Shown: in pieces, positions 20,729 through 30,385 of the stretch
Layout: each line of letters starts with the position of its first letter
How positions within the stretch are numbered: position 1 is the first letter of the stretch
Assembly (NCBI GenBank): GCA_963556495.2
Contig: OY747702.1
Location: forward strand, 2,051,001 to 2,115,000
Direction of reading: 5' to 3'
Length of the DNA: 64,000 nt
From: Valencia hispanica
Lineage: Eukaryota; Chordata; Actinopteri; Cyprinodontiformes; Valenciidae
Position numbers and translations under genes: made by a program
The notes under the pieces: generated by a model
Told to the model about the DNA's origin: nothing
What the model saw: the letters and a program-made list of their open reading frames with translations, nothing else
Database searches by the model: none

Positions 20729-21673
20729 TTATCCATTGCCCCCCCCCCCCCCCATCCCCCCCTCATGGATCAAGGGCAGCCTCGAGATGAGTCCCTGCAA
20801 ATCTAAAGTCTGCCAAGGCACGTACTGGATTTGAGTGCCTTTTACCAAAATTGGGTACATAGCCCCTTCATCATACCTTTGAGGCTTGTTAATGCCTTCT
20901 CTGTCTCGCAAATCATGATGTTTTTGTGTATTATCCCTTGTATTTACCACACCCTCTGCTGTATTTCCATTGGTTTTCTGTGTTACCGATGCACATGCAT
21001 TTAATCTGTCAGGTGAAGGAGAATTTGGTCGGTATTTGAGGTTAAAATCTTTTTGTTTTGGTTTGTCATTGTTCTGATGAAATTGTGGATTCCCTATAAA
21101 AGTTTTTACATGTTCGTCTAGCTCCTGTTCCAGCTCAGTGATAATGGCTCGTTTCAATTCTCGATTAGGGTTTGCATCTTTGCTGTGCAATGTTTTTCAG
21201 AAGGGTTCTTTTTCAATCTCTGATTTCGGGTTCTTTAATCCAGCATAGCAGTCTCTGATTTGGGACTGTTTGATTCCTGTGCTGCAATAAGCAGGTGGCT
21301 TTAAATGTTCTGGGGAAGCAACTTTGTTTCCTTCCCCGCCTGTTTCTGAATGATTAGTCCTGCTCAATCTCAAAAGTGGCTCGTAGACATTCAGCCTTCG
21401 TTCTTTGTCCATCTCAAAATTAGCGTCAATCTGGATTTTACCTTCCAGAACTGGATAAATGCCTGGATAGACGCCTTGTTGCATCTCTGCTTTTAAAAGT
21501 TGTTTAATCTCATCCTGTTCTTCTGCCAAGCTTGAAATCATCGCTTTGAAGTTTTGTCTGAATTTATTCCCTTCCTCTTTAAATAACTTTAGGATCTGTA
21601 ACTCTTTTTCCCTTTTTTCAGTTCGCTTTTTGGTTTTTTGTTTTGCCTTATAATCAAGAATCCTTTGTTCCAT
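20729..21673 (-). pseudogene. ERV-B Gag N-terminal (matrix) region
   Basis: The frame at 21673-21197 is highly charged and helical (ILDYKAKQKTKKRTEKREKE, then FRQNFKAMISSLAEEQDEIK), continuing with Tyr/Pro motifs (PGIYPVLEG, PPAYCSTG). After a stop the same product continues in 21190-20729 and ends in a Gly run encoded by a 15-base C tract (20739-20753), where length change probably shifted the frame. Position between leader and capsid supports matrix/p12-like Gag. The start codon choice at 21673 is uncertain. Confidence 0.65.
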
Positions 21674-23849
21674 AAGCTCATTTACCTAAAGGTCAAAGGT
21701 CCCACTCTGTGGCCAAGGATGTCCTAAGTTTTTTGTTCGCTTGTGCCATTCATGAGAAAGTTTCTCATTTCCTTTTGACAATTCTGGGTTTTTATTGCTT
21801 AAAATTGCTACTGGGGTGGCAGAAATTTTATGGTTTGTTATAATTGTGTTTCGGTCTCAAAATGAATGGAAATTAATCAGAAAAGGCCTATTTTATTGGT
21901 GTTTAAATTCTCAAACCAGCATTTAAAGGATTATTGCTCCAAGCTTTCTAATCTGTTTGGCAGTAACTGGGCAGTGTCTGGGCGGTAACTGGGGAGGAGT
22001 TTGGGAGGTCTTGTGGGAGGTCACTAAGAGGTGGGTTGTCACTTCTCTCTTCAGTTCACTTCCTGCTCTCCGACAGTACGTTGCTCTCTTCGGCCAACAC
22101 CGATTTGTAACATACTCGACGCTCTGGAAATCTTTTAACTGACAAACCAACAAGACTCAGCAGCCACACCCGTTCCTCACAGTTCTCAACTCTCCGGTAA
22201 GTTATGAAACAAGTTTCAACCAACTTAATCAGCGTAATACTCTTACAACTTGCCTTCTTTTTTCCTAACAACTTTCTTGTATTATGCACTCAAAAACACC
22301 ACATAACACATAACGTTTATGCATGTGTGACGGAGAGACTGAAAGAGATAGATAACATTGGACTTTCAACTGAGGGAGAAAAGTTAGTATTTATCTTTGT
22401 GTGTGTGTGTGTCTGCGCGCGCGTGTGTGTGTTGTAACTGTTGCGCTCACAGACACACGGCTGTAATCCACTCAAAGGGGAAATCCACAATTTATCCTAA
22501 ATTACTCACAACCCCAACTTTTTAACTTTACCAACATTTTTACATGCATCTCACTGCTTTATTCTATTTTTCCACAGAACTCAGGCCATTCATCAAGCCG
22601 TCGGACCCCACTTTGGCCTCTCAGATTGAGAGGGAAAAAAGAAAAAGACACATTTGGAACGCTTCCAATATGCAGCGAGAAAGAAAAGAGATGAGAAAAT
22701 AGTTTATCTGCAGAGCAGATCCCCAGCAATTCACAATTTTCACAGAAACCAAGCTTTGTACAACTTTTTACCAGCACAGTGAAACATCAGAGCACTTTAA
22801 AATTTTCACAAAAGCTAAGCTTCACAACACACTCTCATCCTAACAGCTGAGCATACAGTCACACATGTCAAAAGTCCTGTCTTTCAGTCCGTTTTTGAGG
22901 AACAGCATTCAACAAGCAGAATCACATGAAAGTACATGCAGCATTATGTTATGTCTTCACAGAGCAAACATTAATCACCACTCATACAAATTTCGTCAGT
23001 CTTTTATGTCTAGTCTTTTTCTAGATTCACAATAAATCTTTTACTTTAACTCCTTTTTAGTCTGTTTTTCTTTTGTCAATGATCAATTGTTTTCCATATT
23101 ATTTAATACTCATATAATTTTAATACTGTAGTTATTTTTCTGTGGCCACTTTTAGATTTTTATAGATTAGTGAGTGCACTCTTCAAGATTCTCAGTGACT
23201 TAAAAGTCAGCGCTCCTTCTGGAACATGTTTCCAGGTATTTACTTCCTCTTGCTTTCTCTTTAAAGCCAAGTACAGTCATCCGGCGAGATGCCATGGAAC
23301 CAAGCCATTTCTAACCCCAAAGGGCCAGGGACGTCTTCGACAAAAGTCGGTAACCTTTAGAGCTCCAGTTTTAAAGCCAGGGTCCTACTTCTGACGACAA
23401 TATCAGGGAACCAAGATTTCAGCTTCTTCAAGCCAAGGGAGTTTTCAACCGGAATTGAAAAACCTATATCCGACAAGTGCCGGGGGAATCACAATTTGTT
23501 TTTGCTTAAACAAATAGGCTACTGTTCCTTTAATTCTCTGTTTTACTCTTTTTTGTTTTTTTCATCAGTATCAAACTTTTTAGCAGCTGGTTTTTGTCCA
23601 ATTAGGTCTTGCTTCTGCTCAGGGCTGAACTTATAATTAATTATTGAATAATTGCCAGCTGCTCTTTGCGTGCACGGAAATTTGGCCTTAGAGCATGTAT
23701 TCCAGACATGAAGCTGACATGAATAAAAACTTAGGAACTTTTTGACATCATCACACTCCGACGAGAATACTAAAATTATTTTCTTTACCTTAAACGGTAG
23801 ATTTGGCCGTCAGAGTGAGAATGTCAATGCCGCCCGAGAAACCGGTCAG
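21674..23849 (-). other. ERV-B leader between primer-binding site and gag
   Basis: About 2.2 kb with no convincing coding frame. It contains a (GT)n/(GC)n microsatellite at 22398-22433. A leader of this length is longer than in most simple retroviruses, so part may be unrelated insertion. Small ORFs on both strands (e.g. 22056-22437) overlap each other and show no family motif. Confidence 0.5.
22398..22433. repeat. (GT)n/(CG)n microsatellite
   Basis: Alternating purine-pyrimidine tract, GT repeats around a central GCGCGCGC, within the ERV-B leader. Confidence 0.9.
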
Positions 23850-23866
23850 CCTGGCTTGGCTCGCCA
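23850..23866 (-). promoter_or_regulatory. ERV-B primer-binding site, tRNA-Arg-like
   Basis: Minus-strand TGGCGAGCCAAGCCAGG begins four bases inside the LTR. It equals the complement of the tRNA-Arg(ACG) 3' end (TGGCGAGCCAGCCAGG) except for one inserted A. Priming by tRNA-Arg is known for snakehead retrovirus, an epsilon-like fish virus. The match is from memory of the tRNA sequence and needs checking. Confidence 0.6.
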
Positions 23867-23870
23867 CAAA

Positions 23871-24275
23871 TGTTGGTTATTTTGAACGTTGGACCAGGTT
23901 CGACATGCAAATATATTGAGTCCAGTTAACCAAACAAACAAAGACCACACAACTTCAGTTCTGGAATACAGCCTCTGCCGGTTTATTAGTTTACATACCT
24001 TCTCTGACCAGGACAAAGCATTGATGATATACAGTTCTGTCGTCTTCAAAAACCCCAGCAAGACTCCCCAGCCCCCGACTAGACTCTTTTTCTCTTATTA
24101 ACACACAGATTTCTATACCTATTTCGTGCGTCATATTGACGCAGATTTCTCCTGTTAGCTTATCAACGCACTCTGAGAGAATATGTTCTGCTAGCCAAGG
24201 TTATAATTTATCTTGTCAGACTGACCCGACCTGAATAAACACACAAATTCCTTCACGTAGCATTTGATAAGAACA
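23871..24275 (-). repeat. ERV-B 5' LTR (405 bp)
   Basis: On the minus strand it begins TGTTCTTATC and ends CCAACA, giving TG...CA ends with a short inverted repeat, followed by a four-base spacer and the primer-binding site. A TATA-like AAATTATAA lies near 24205 and an AATAAA near 23980. No second copy was found in the window, so the 3' LTR is lost and the boundary rests on signals only. Confidence 0.7.
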
Positions 24276-25747
24276 TTTTGGACATTCATCATCCAGCACA
24301 ACAGGGTCAAGACAGCTTTCACATGTTTTCAGCATTGTTCCCCATCTAGACCCCCCGTGTTCATCGGAGCAGATCTGCTGGTTCGGCTTGGCACACAGCT
24401 GGACACTTTCAACCAGGTCGTTTGGACGCGAGCCAGCGCACCTGCAGAACCCTTCCTGATGAACCCTGAAGTCATGCTGTCAGGCCAGACCATCCCTCAG
24501 GCCTACCAGGCTGCTAGTGAGACTAGCATGCTGATACCACCAAGAACAGCAGGGGTGGCAATACGCTTAGCGGTGATGAAAGGCCAACAGCCATTGGGTA
24601 AGCAAGCGTTTTTCCAGCCAATCCCCTACTTCCTGGAACTGAACCTTGCTGTTTGAGGTACACCCATTCTTGAGTTGAACAATCGTTCAGCCTACCTGCT
24701 GGTTAAAAATCCAACCCAAGTTCCAGTCCTGGTGACAGCCAGAAAGCCTCTTTGCATGCTTATAGACTGCTCATTTCATGATTTTGAACATTCAGTCCCT
24801 GTCATTGGGGATCTGCCTCTGTTCATGAAAGACAAACAGTCCTTTTCAGACAGGTTGTTCACATTTCCTTCCAAAATGATCACTGTAAAGCTGCACGAAG
24901 CTTTACCTGAGGAGTCCATCTGCAGCGCCACCTTAAGGCCCGAAGGTGACCTAATGGTGTACACGCTGATGACTCATCCAGCTGAGCGCAGAATCCTGTG
25001 GGATTTCCAGAAACTGTGGCTCCCTCTGTCACAAGTCCATCCCAATGACGCCCTCTTCTGGCGACAGATGGGAACGAAAAATGAAAAGCACAGGTACGAA
25101 CCTAAACACTTTGATGTGGTGAAGATGCAGGAACATGATCCCAACTTTCACCTCATCCAGAAGCTGATAATTAACCGTTCACCAGCAGACATGATGCTGC
25201 CTCCACCAAGTGCAGCCCATGAGCTACAAGCTTTTTCTTGCAGCCTTCCTGATCTTAGGCTGAAGACAGGTCTGTTGGTCTATGCCCACAACGAGCGGGG
25301 TCCTCCTCCATGGGCTGACCTAACAGACCAAAGGGGGTCATCTTAACCCACACCCATGACTTTATTCCACGTGACCAGAAGAGCCCCGAAACCTCCGGTG
25401 ACATCTTCAAACAGATGACATCCTGGCTTTCAAAGGCTCACATGACCAAGACCTGCACCCAAGGATGCTTATCCTGCTGCTAGCTCCATGGATCCCAGCT
25501 AAGCAGGGATTCCTCTCAGCGAAGGAGGGTCATATTCCCTTGGATGCACCTGAATCCAGCAGGAGACAACAAACACCTGCTGACAGTCACATGCAGCTTC
25601 ATCAGAGGTGATGAAGCCCCTCCTAAACTGAATGACACAGCAGTCATGACTGCTGCTCTTTTGTTTAACCAAAGTAAGTTCTACCTAAAGGTCTCCTCCC
25701 TGGAGGCAAAGCCTGTTTCCACACCAGTGGAAAAGGGGGACCAGTAA
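24276..25747 (+). pseudogene. ERV-A Pol remnant: protease end, linker and integrase start
   Basis: The first frame (to a TGA at 24654) holds PPVFIGADLLVRLGTQLD, which resembles the end of a retropepsin. Next come SMLIPPRTAGVAIRL and, after the stop in the same frame, YLLVKNPTQVPVLVTARKPL, a layout seen in Pol protease-RT linkers. From ~25270, GLLVYAHNERGPPPW, a THTHD segment and CTQGCLSCC resemble an integrase zinc-binding region. HLLTVTCSFIRGDEAP and TAALLFNQ (25568-25680) resemble the integrase core start, without intact catalytic residues. The RT domain appears deleted. Assignments are by eye; ERV-B abuts the left end. Confidence 0.5.
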
Positions 25748-26206
25748 AAAGCGTTAATGGAACAGGTGCATGCTTCAAAACTCACCTCTAGCATGCACTA
25801 ACAACTAATTACATCCATAATTTTTGTTTTGTTTTAGAGTAATCTGCAGACGTACAGATTAACATCTTTCAGGCTACAATAGTAACTGTAAGTACATTCT
25901 AAGTGCATTAAAATAACCCTTTCAGGTTTTGCAGTTTCTCTCTTAGGAAGTGGTTAAGTGATGAGTGACACATTGGTATCATTTAACACAAGACTTCATT
26001 AGAGAAGCTTATTTATCTGCACACTACCTCACTAAGTGATGGTACATTTATTCGAGACGTGATTTAGAAATCCTACAGAAATCCTCCTTCATCAGACTGT
26101 TAGGAGTACAATCTAAACCCTTTAAGACACAATGTGACTGTCAATCTACAATCTACTCTAATTAATAACACCCCGCATGCCCTGCAAGCTCTCTCAGATT
26201 TCGTAA
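25748..26206 (+). other. ERV-A internal sequence without a recognisable frame
   Basis: Lies between Pol remnants and the env piece. No open frame of useful length is seen. It presumably held the integrase C-terminus and env N-terminus, now decayed or deleted. Confidence 0.45.
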
Positions 26207-26420
26207 AAAGATAAAATAATTGACTTAATGTACACGCAGGTGGTAAGAGAATTAATGCAGGATCTTATTAGAGAAATTGATTTATCTATGGAAAGTCCTG
26301 TGGAAGGACGAACTGTTACACTTTTAGTTCCTCTAGAACTAAATGTCCCCATTTTTGTTAACCCAGATAATTTTGAACTTCTATTCATGCAGAACCTTCC
26401 ATTCATTGAAAAGATGAACG
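26207..26420 (+). pseudogene. ERV-A env, upstream piece
   Basis: Open plus-strand frame after a TAA near 26204. It encodes an acidic segment beginning near MYTQVVRELMQDLIRE and leads into the L1 target site. The same frame continues after the L1 at 38374, because the duplicated target AAAAGATGAACG keeps phase on both sides. Start codon, signal peptide and most of the surface subunit are not visible. The env assignment comes from the downstream piece. Confidence 0.6.
26409..26420 (+). repeat. L1 target-site duplication, left copy
   Basis: AAAAGATGAACG, repeated at 38371-38382 directly after the L1 poly(A). It fixes the L1 ends precisely within ERV-A env. Confidence 0.85.
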
Positions 26421-26563
26421 ACGGCGAGTACAACGAAGAGGGATGAGCTGCTGCTGAGATCTCGCGAGAGCTGTGCGTAAGTAATATGGCGGTAAACTGG
26501 TAAAACAAACAAACTCGGGTAAAACCAAACCATAACATTTGAGCCAAATATAGCTAACGTTTA

Positions 26564-27451
26564 ATGATAATGACCATTATTTTGTATTTCTCCATAAACA
26601 AACTGGACGAGGAAACCTTGCACAGCCTGGAAAGCTACTTGGACGAGTGCTTTGACAACATTGTTATGGGCAAGCCACAAAAATCCACCTCTGCTATGCC
26701 GACAAGCACACCATCACAAAAACGCACTCGTTCTGAGGCCAGCACCTCCCCCATCTCTCCAGAGACAAGCTACAGCGATGTCCTGGACTCAATAGATAAG
26801 AAGCTAACCAGCCTAGACGCCCGTCTGGGCCTGGTTGAGGTTCTCCATAAAGAATTTCAAGCTCTAAGGGAATCCCTGGAGTTCAGCCAACAACAGGTAG
26901 CATCGCTCGCTGCAGAAAACCAAACGCTTAGGGAGAGTGTAAAGAAACTCACCAAGGGGATGACGCAGCTGTCCGGCGAAAGGAAGAGGATGAAAGAAAC
27001 TATCTTGGATATACAGGCCAGGGGAATGCGGGACAATCTTGTTTTTTCCGGGATTCCAGAACAGGCTGAGGACGACGCTGAATCCACCGTCCCAGATTTT
27101 CTCCAACATCAGTTAAAGCTCCCAAGCGACACGGTAAAAAACATCACTTTTCACCGCGTCCACCGGCTCGGAGGTAAGAAGCCCAACAACAGCCGGCCGC
27201 GACCAATTGTTGCTAAATTCGAGCATTACAAGCAAAAAGAGCAGGTCAGAGGCCAGGGCAGAGAGCTGCGGGGAACGAATTACAGCGTTAACGATCAATA
27301 TCCGAAAGAGATCCTGAATAGAAGCCGTTTTTTGTTCCCAATCAGAAAGAAATATATCAGTGAAGGCACCAGAACTACAGTAGCGGTAGATAAACTGTAT
27401 GTTAATGGGCAGCTGTTCAGGGACCCCCAGCTTACTCCTTGGCTTTATTAG
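26564..27451 (+). CDS. L1 ORF1 protein (RNA-binding, trimeric coiled coil)
   Basis: An uninterrupted 295-codon frame. After a Ser/Thr-rich N-terminus with a basic patch (SQKRTRSEAST), residues ~65-140 form a coiled coil with heptads (LDSIDKKLTSLDARLGLVE, LAAENQTLRESVKKL). Residues ~150-240 form an RRM-like domain (RDNLVFSGIPE, then FHRVHRLG), and the rest is the C-terminal domain (RPRPIVAKFEHYKQKEQV, YSVNDQYPKEI). L1 ORF1 proteins coat L1 RNA in ribonucleoprotein particles. The first ATG at 26564 is used; the third codon is also ATG. It is intact, but the element it serves is dead. Confidence 0.9.
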   Translation: MIMTIILYFSINKLDEETLHSLESYLDECFDNIVMGKPQKSTSAMPTSTPSQKRTRSEASTSPISPETSYSDVLDSIDKKLTSLDARLGLVEVLHKEFQALRESLEFSQQQVASLAAENQTLRESVKKLTKGMTQLSGERKRMKETILDIQARGMRDNLVFSGIPEQAEDDAESTVPDFLQHQLKLPSDTVKNITFHRVHRLGGKKPNNSRPRPIVAKFEHYKQKEQVRGQGRELRGTNYSVNDQYPKEILNRSRFLFPIRKKYISEGTRTTVAVDKLYVNGQLFRDPQLTPWLY

Positions 27452-27847
27452 TCATGTAACACTGGTCAGATAAGAGTTGTTTTATCAGTCTACTATAATG
27501 TAATGTTAGCACAGCTCTGTAAAGTTGTTTACATTACTCAATGTGGGCGGGGCCAGGGCTAAGCACTGGGTTACTGGCTCTTTTTTCTTTTCTCATCTTC
27601 AAATGTCTATCACCAAATGTCTTTGTCACTCCTTTTTCCTTCTTTTATCACTCACACACACACAGAATTTTTTCATAACATAACTATTTCTTTCTCTCTC
27701 ACCCTTCACACCTTTCTTCTATTTCTCTCTTTCTTATATCTCGGCTTTTGGATTTTCAATCAGGCAACCCCAAGCACAAACTAATAATACACCTGTGTTT
27801 ATCTGTTTCAGTGGTGATATGGACTTTAAAACTTTTATCTCAAAACT
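27452..27847 (+). other. L1 spacer between ORF1 and ORF2
   Basis: Pyrimidine-rich spacer with a short (CA)n near 27650. No gene. ORF2 probably starts at the ATG at 27848, from which a TWNVHGAG endonuclease motif follows. Confidence 0.65.
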
Positions 27848-28398
27848 ATGACTACTCTAAGGTTTGTCACGTGGAATGTTCATGGAGCTGGCACCAGAGA
27901 AAAAGAGTTAAGATTTTTAACCAGCTTAAAAGATTGAAGGCAGATGTCGTCTTATTACAAGAAACCCATAAATCTACCTCAGCTGCAGATGATCTTAAAT
28001 CCCCTGAGTTTCCTAATGTGTTTTCTGCATGCTATAACTCTAGACAAAGGGGAGTAGCAATATTAATAAATAAAAATGGACATTTTACAGTAATAGATAC
28101 AGTTACAGATCCAGAGGGTAGATTTATTATAGTAAAATTATCTTTACATAACCAAAAGTTATGTATTGTCAGTATATATGGTCCAAATGTTGATGACCCC
28201 TCATTCTTTCATTCCTTCTTCTCGGTGCTCCTTGAACACATGGATTGCTCACTTCTTCTTGGGGGCGACCTCAACTTTGGTTTAAATGAAGAAATAGACA
28301 GGCTCAGCACAGCAGGGACTCAGCGCAGCTGGAAATCTATCAATATAGTCAAACAGTACATGAGCGATTATGGACTTTGTGATGCATGGCGATCTCTT
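27848..28398 (+). pseudogene. L1 ORF2 endonuclease domain, N-terminal part
   Basis: From ATG 27848 the frame reads FVTWNVHGAG (the endonuclease TWN start). After one base is lost in an A-run near 27901, the other frame continues: LKADVVLLQETH (catalytic Glu), RQRGVAILIN, IVSIYGPN, LLLGGDLNFGLN (catalytic Asp/Asn) and YGLCDAWRSL. This apurinic-endonuclease-like domain nicks the target DNA. The sequence is cut by an L2 at 28399. The open frame track from 27748 is thus not the true start. Confidence 0.85.
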
Positions 28399-28960
28399 CA
28401 ATTCAATTCAATTCAGTTTATTTATATAGCGCCAATTCACAACAGATGTCATCTCAAGGCACTTAACAAGAAGTCATTTCAATACATTTATACAAACATT
28501 CCAATCAGTTAAAAAGTTTCCTATTTAAGGAATCCCAGCAGATTGCGTCAGTCATTGGCGTGAGGTTGGGCCCCGTTGATGCAGACTTTCCAACCACAGC
28601 AATCCTTCAGCAATCCCTCATACTGAGCAAGCATGTAGCGACGGTGGAGAGGAAAAACTCCCCTTTAACAGGAGGAAACCTCCAACAGAACCAGGCTCAG
28701 TAGGAGCGGCCATCTGCCACGACCGTCTGGGGGTTTGAGAAGACAGAGCAGAAACACAGAAGGAACAGAAGATCTGATATAAGAGAACTTTCTATGTTAC
28801 AGAAAGTAAAAAGTTGATAACAGGACACAGTGGATGTTCAGTTACTGGGAGGATCATCCCAGTCGATGCCCCCCGTCCAACAGGGCATTGCAGCCAAGCA
28901 GGATACCAGACCAGGTATATCTTCTATGGAGAGAAAAACACTGAGAGAAAATAAAGTTAA
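28399..28960 (-). mobile_element. L2-like LINE 3' end nested in L1 ORF2 (first)
   Basis: The reverse complement is the L2 3' UTR, ending in TTGGCGCTATATAAATAAA and a (GAATT)n tail at 28399-28420. It is strongly 5'-truncated and has no coding part. L1 codons resume at 28961 (HPNDKKYTFFSN) directly in continuation of RSL, and I see no target-site duplication longer than a base or two. Confidence 0.88.
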
Positions 28961-30385
28961 CACCCCAATGACAAAAAATATACTTTCTTCTCAAATGTCC
29001 ACCATTCATATTCTCGACTGGATTATTTGTTAGTCAGCAGCTCACTGTTGACTGACATTTCAGACACTGAGATACACCCTATACCTGTTAGCGATCATGC
29101 TCCTGTTTCTCTAACTTTAGTAAATAAAACAGAAACAACTCAAAGCAAAAATTGGAGATTTAATATATCCTTACTTAAGGATAAAGAATTTATTAAATGT
29201 TTCGAAAAAGAGTGGGCCTAATATTTGGAATATAACGACCTCCCTGGTACATCGCCATCCATTCTTTGGGAGGCAGGAAAAGCTGTGATTAGAGGTAAAA
29301 TAATCTCATTCTCATCAAATAAAAAGAAAATGGAAAAAAACGTATTCAGGAATTAGAAGAAACTATTAATTCATTAGAAGCTTCTCTAGATGAGGAGAGA
29401 CTAGGCAAAATCCGTAAAGCAAAGCTATAATTAAATCAAATTATTAATAAACAGACCCAGTTCTTAATTCAAAGACTTAGGATAGAAAACTTTGAACAAG
29501 CTAATAAATCAGGTAGATATTTGGCTAACCAGCTTAAAATTAATAAAGAAAAAACAACTATATCTGCTATTAAAGATCAGACCGGGAATACAGTCTATGA
29601 TCCTGGAAGAATAAACAACACCTTTAAAGAATTTTACAAGGCTTTATACTCACCAGAGATAAATCCATCAGATCATGAAATTGAACAATTTTTGGATAAC
29701 ATAACACTACCTAAATTATCTGAAAGTCAAGCGATGGCCCTGGATTCACCACTAACAGCGGCTGAACTCCAGGAGGCCCTCCAAGGCATGCCCAATAAAA
29801 AGGCTCCAGGCCCAGATGGATTTCCAGCAGAGTTCTATAAAGAATTCTGGAATATTCTGGCACCAACATTCCACAGAATGCTGCAGGAAACCAAGGAAAA
29901 TGGCTGACTCCCACCAAATATGAATTCTGCCTACATTAGTCTTCTACTAAAATCAGGTAAAGACCCTTTGTTTCCCACCAGCTATCGTCCCATATCCCTT
30001 ATTAATGTTGATCTTAAAATAATCTGCAAAGCCCTCGCAAAAAGGATAGAGAAAGTAACCCCTCTTATAATACATCCTGATCAAACTGGTTTTATTAAAG
30101 GGAGACATTCATCCACAAATTCACGTAGATTAATAGATTTAATAGATTTTTCTTACTGTAAAAACATTAAAACTAATATATTATCTTTACATGCAGAAAA
30201 AGCATTTGATAGAGTTAACTGGAAATTCTTATTTGTAACCTTACATAAATTTGGCTTTGGAAATTCTTTTATAAACTGGTTGAAAATATTTTACAGTTCA
30301 CCAACAGCATGTATCAGGACTAATAACCAAACATCATCTAGGTTTTATCTTCAGAGAGGTACCAGGCAGGGATGTCCTCTCTCTC
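28961..30385 (+). pseudogene. L1 ORF2: endonuclease C-terminus to RT start
   Basis: Begins with YSRLDYLLVS and SDHAPVSLTL (the catalytic Asp-His pair of the endonuclease). The intervening ~300 bases have stops (e.g. 29219). The RT entry region follows: LQEALQGMPNKKAPGPDGFP (29770-29830), YRPISLINVDLKIICKALA, HPDQTGFIKGRHSSTN, then HAEKAFDRVNWKFL (palm) and RGTRQGCPLS. A TGA near 29905 and small shifts break the frame. It is interrupted at 30385 by the second L2. Confidence 0.86.

Larger units (their letters stand above)
15262..24275 (-). mobile_element. ERV-B: class I (gamma/epsilon-like) provirus lacking its 3' end
   Basis: Read on the minus strand from 24275, the order is 5' LTR, primer-binding site, ~2.2-kb leader, gag (matrix, capsid, CCHC nucleocapsid), protease, RT/RNase H, integrase and the start of env. 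The RT motifs (VIDLCSAFFSIPL, YTYTRLPQGFKHSP) and a single-knuckle Gag place it in class I, with the gamma- and epsilonretroviruses. The rest of env and the 3' LTR are missing. Each pol enzyme has a broken frame or altered active site. Its 5' LTR edge abuts ERV-A pol, so it inserted there. Confidence 0.83.

Noticed and set aside
15262..24275. ERV-B as an inverted internal part of ERV-A
   Set aside because: ERV-B has its own 405-bp LTR and primer site unlike LTR-A, and LTR-A does not resume at the other end as an inversion would require.
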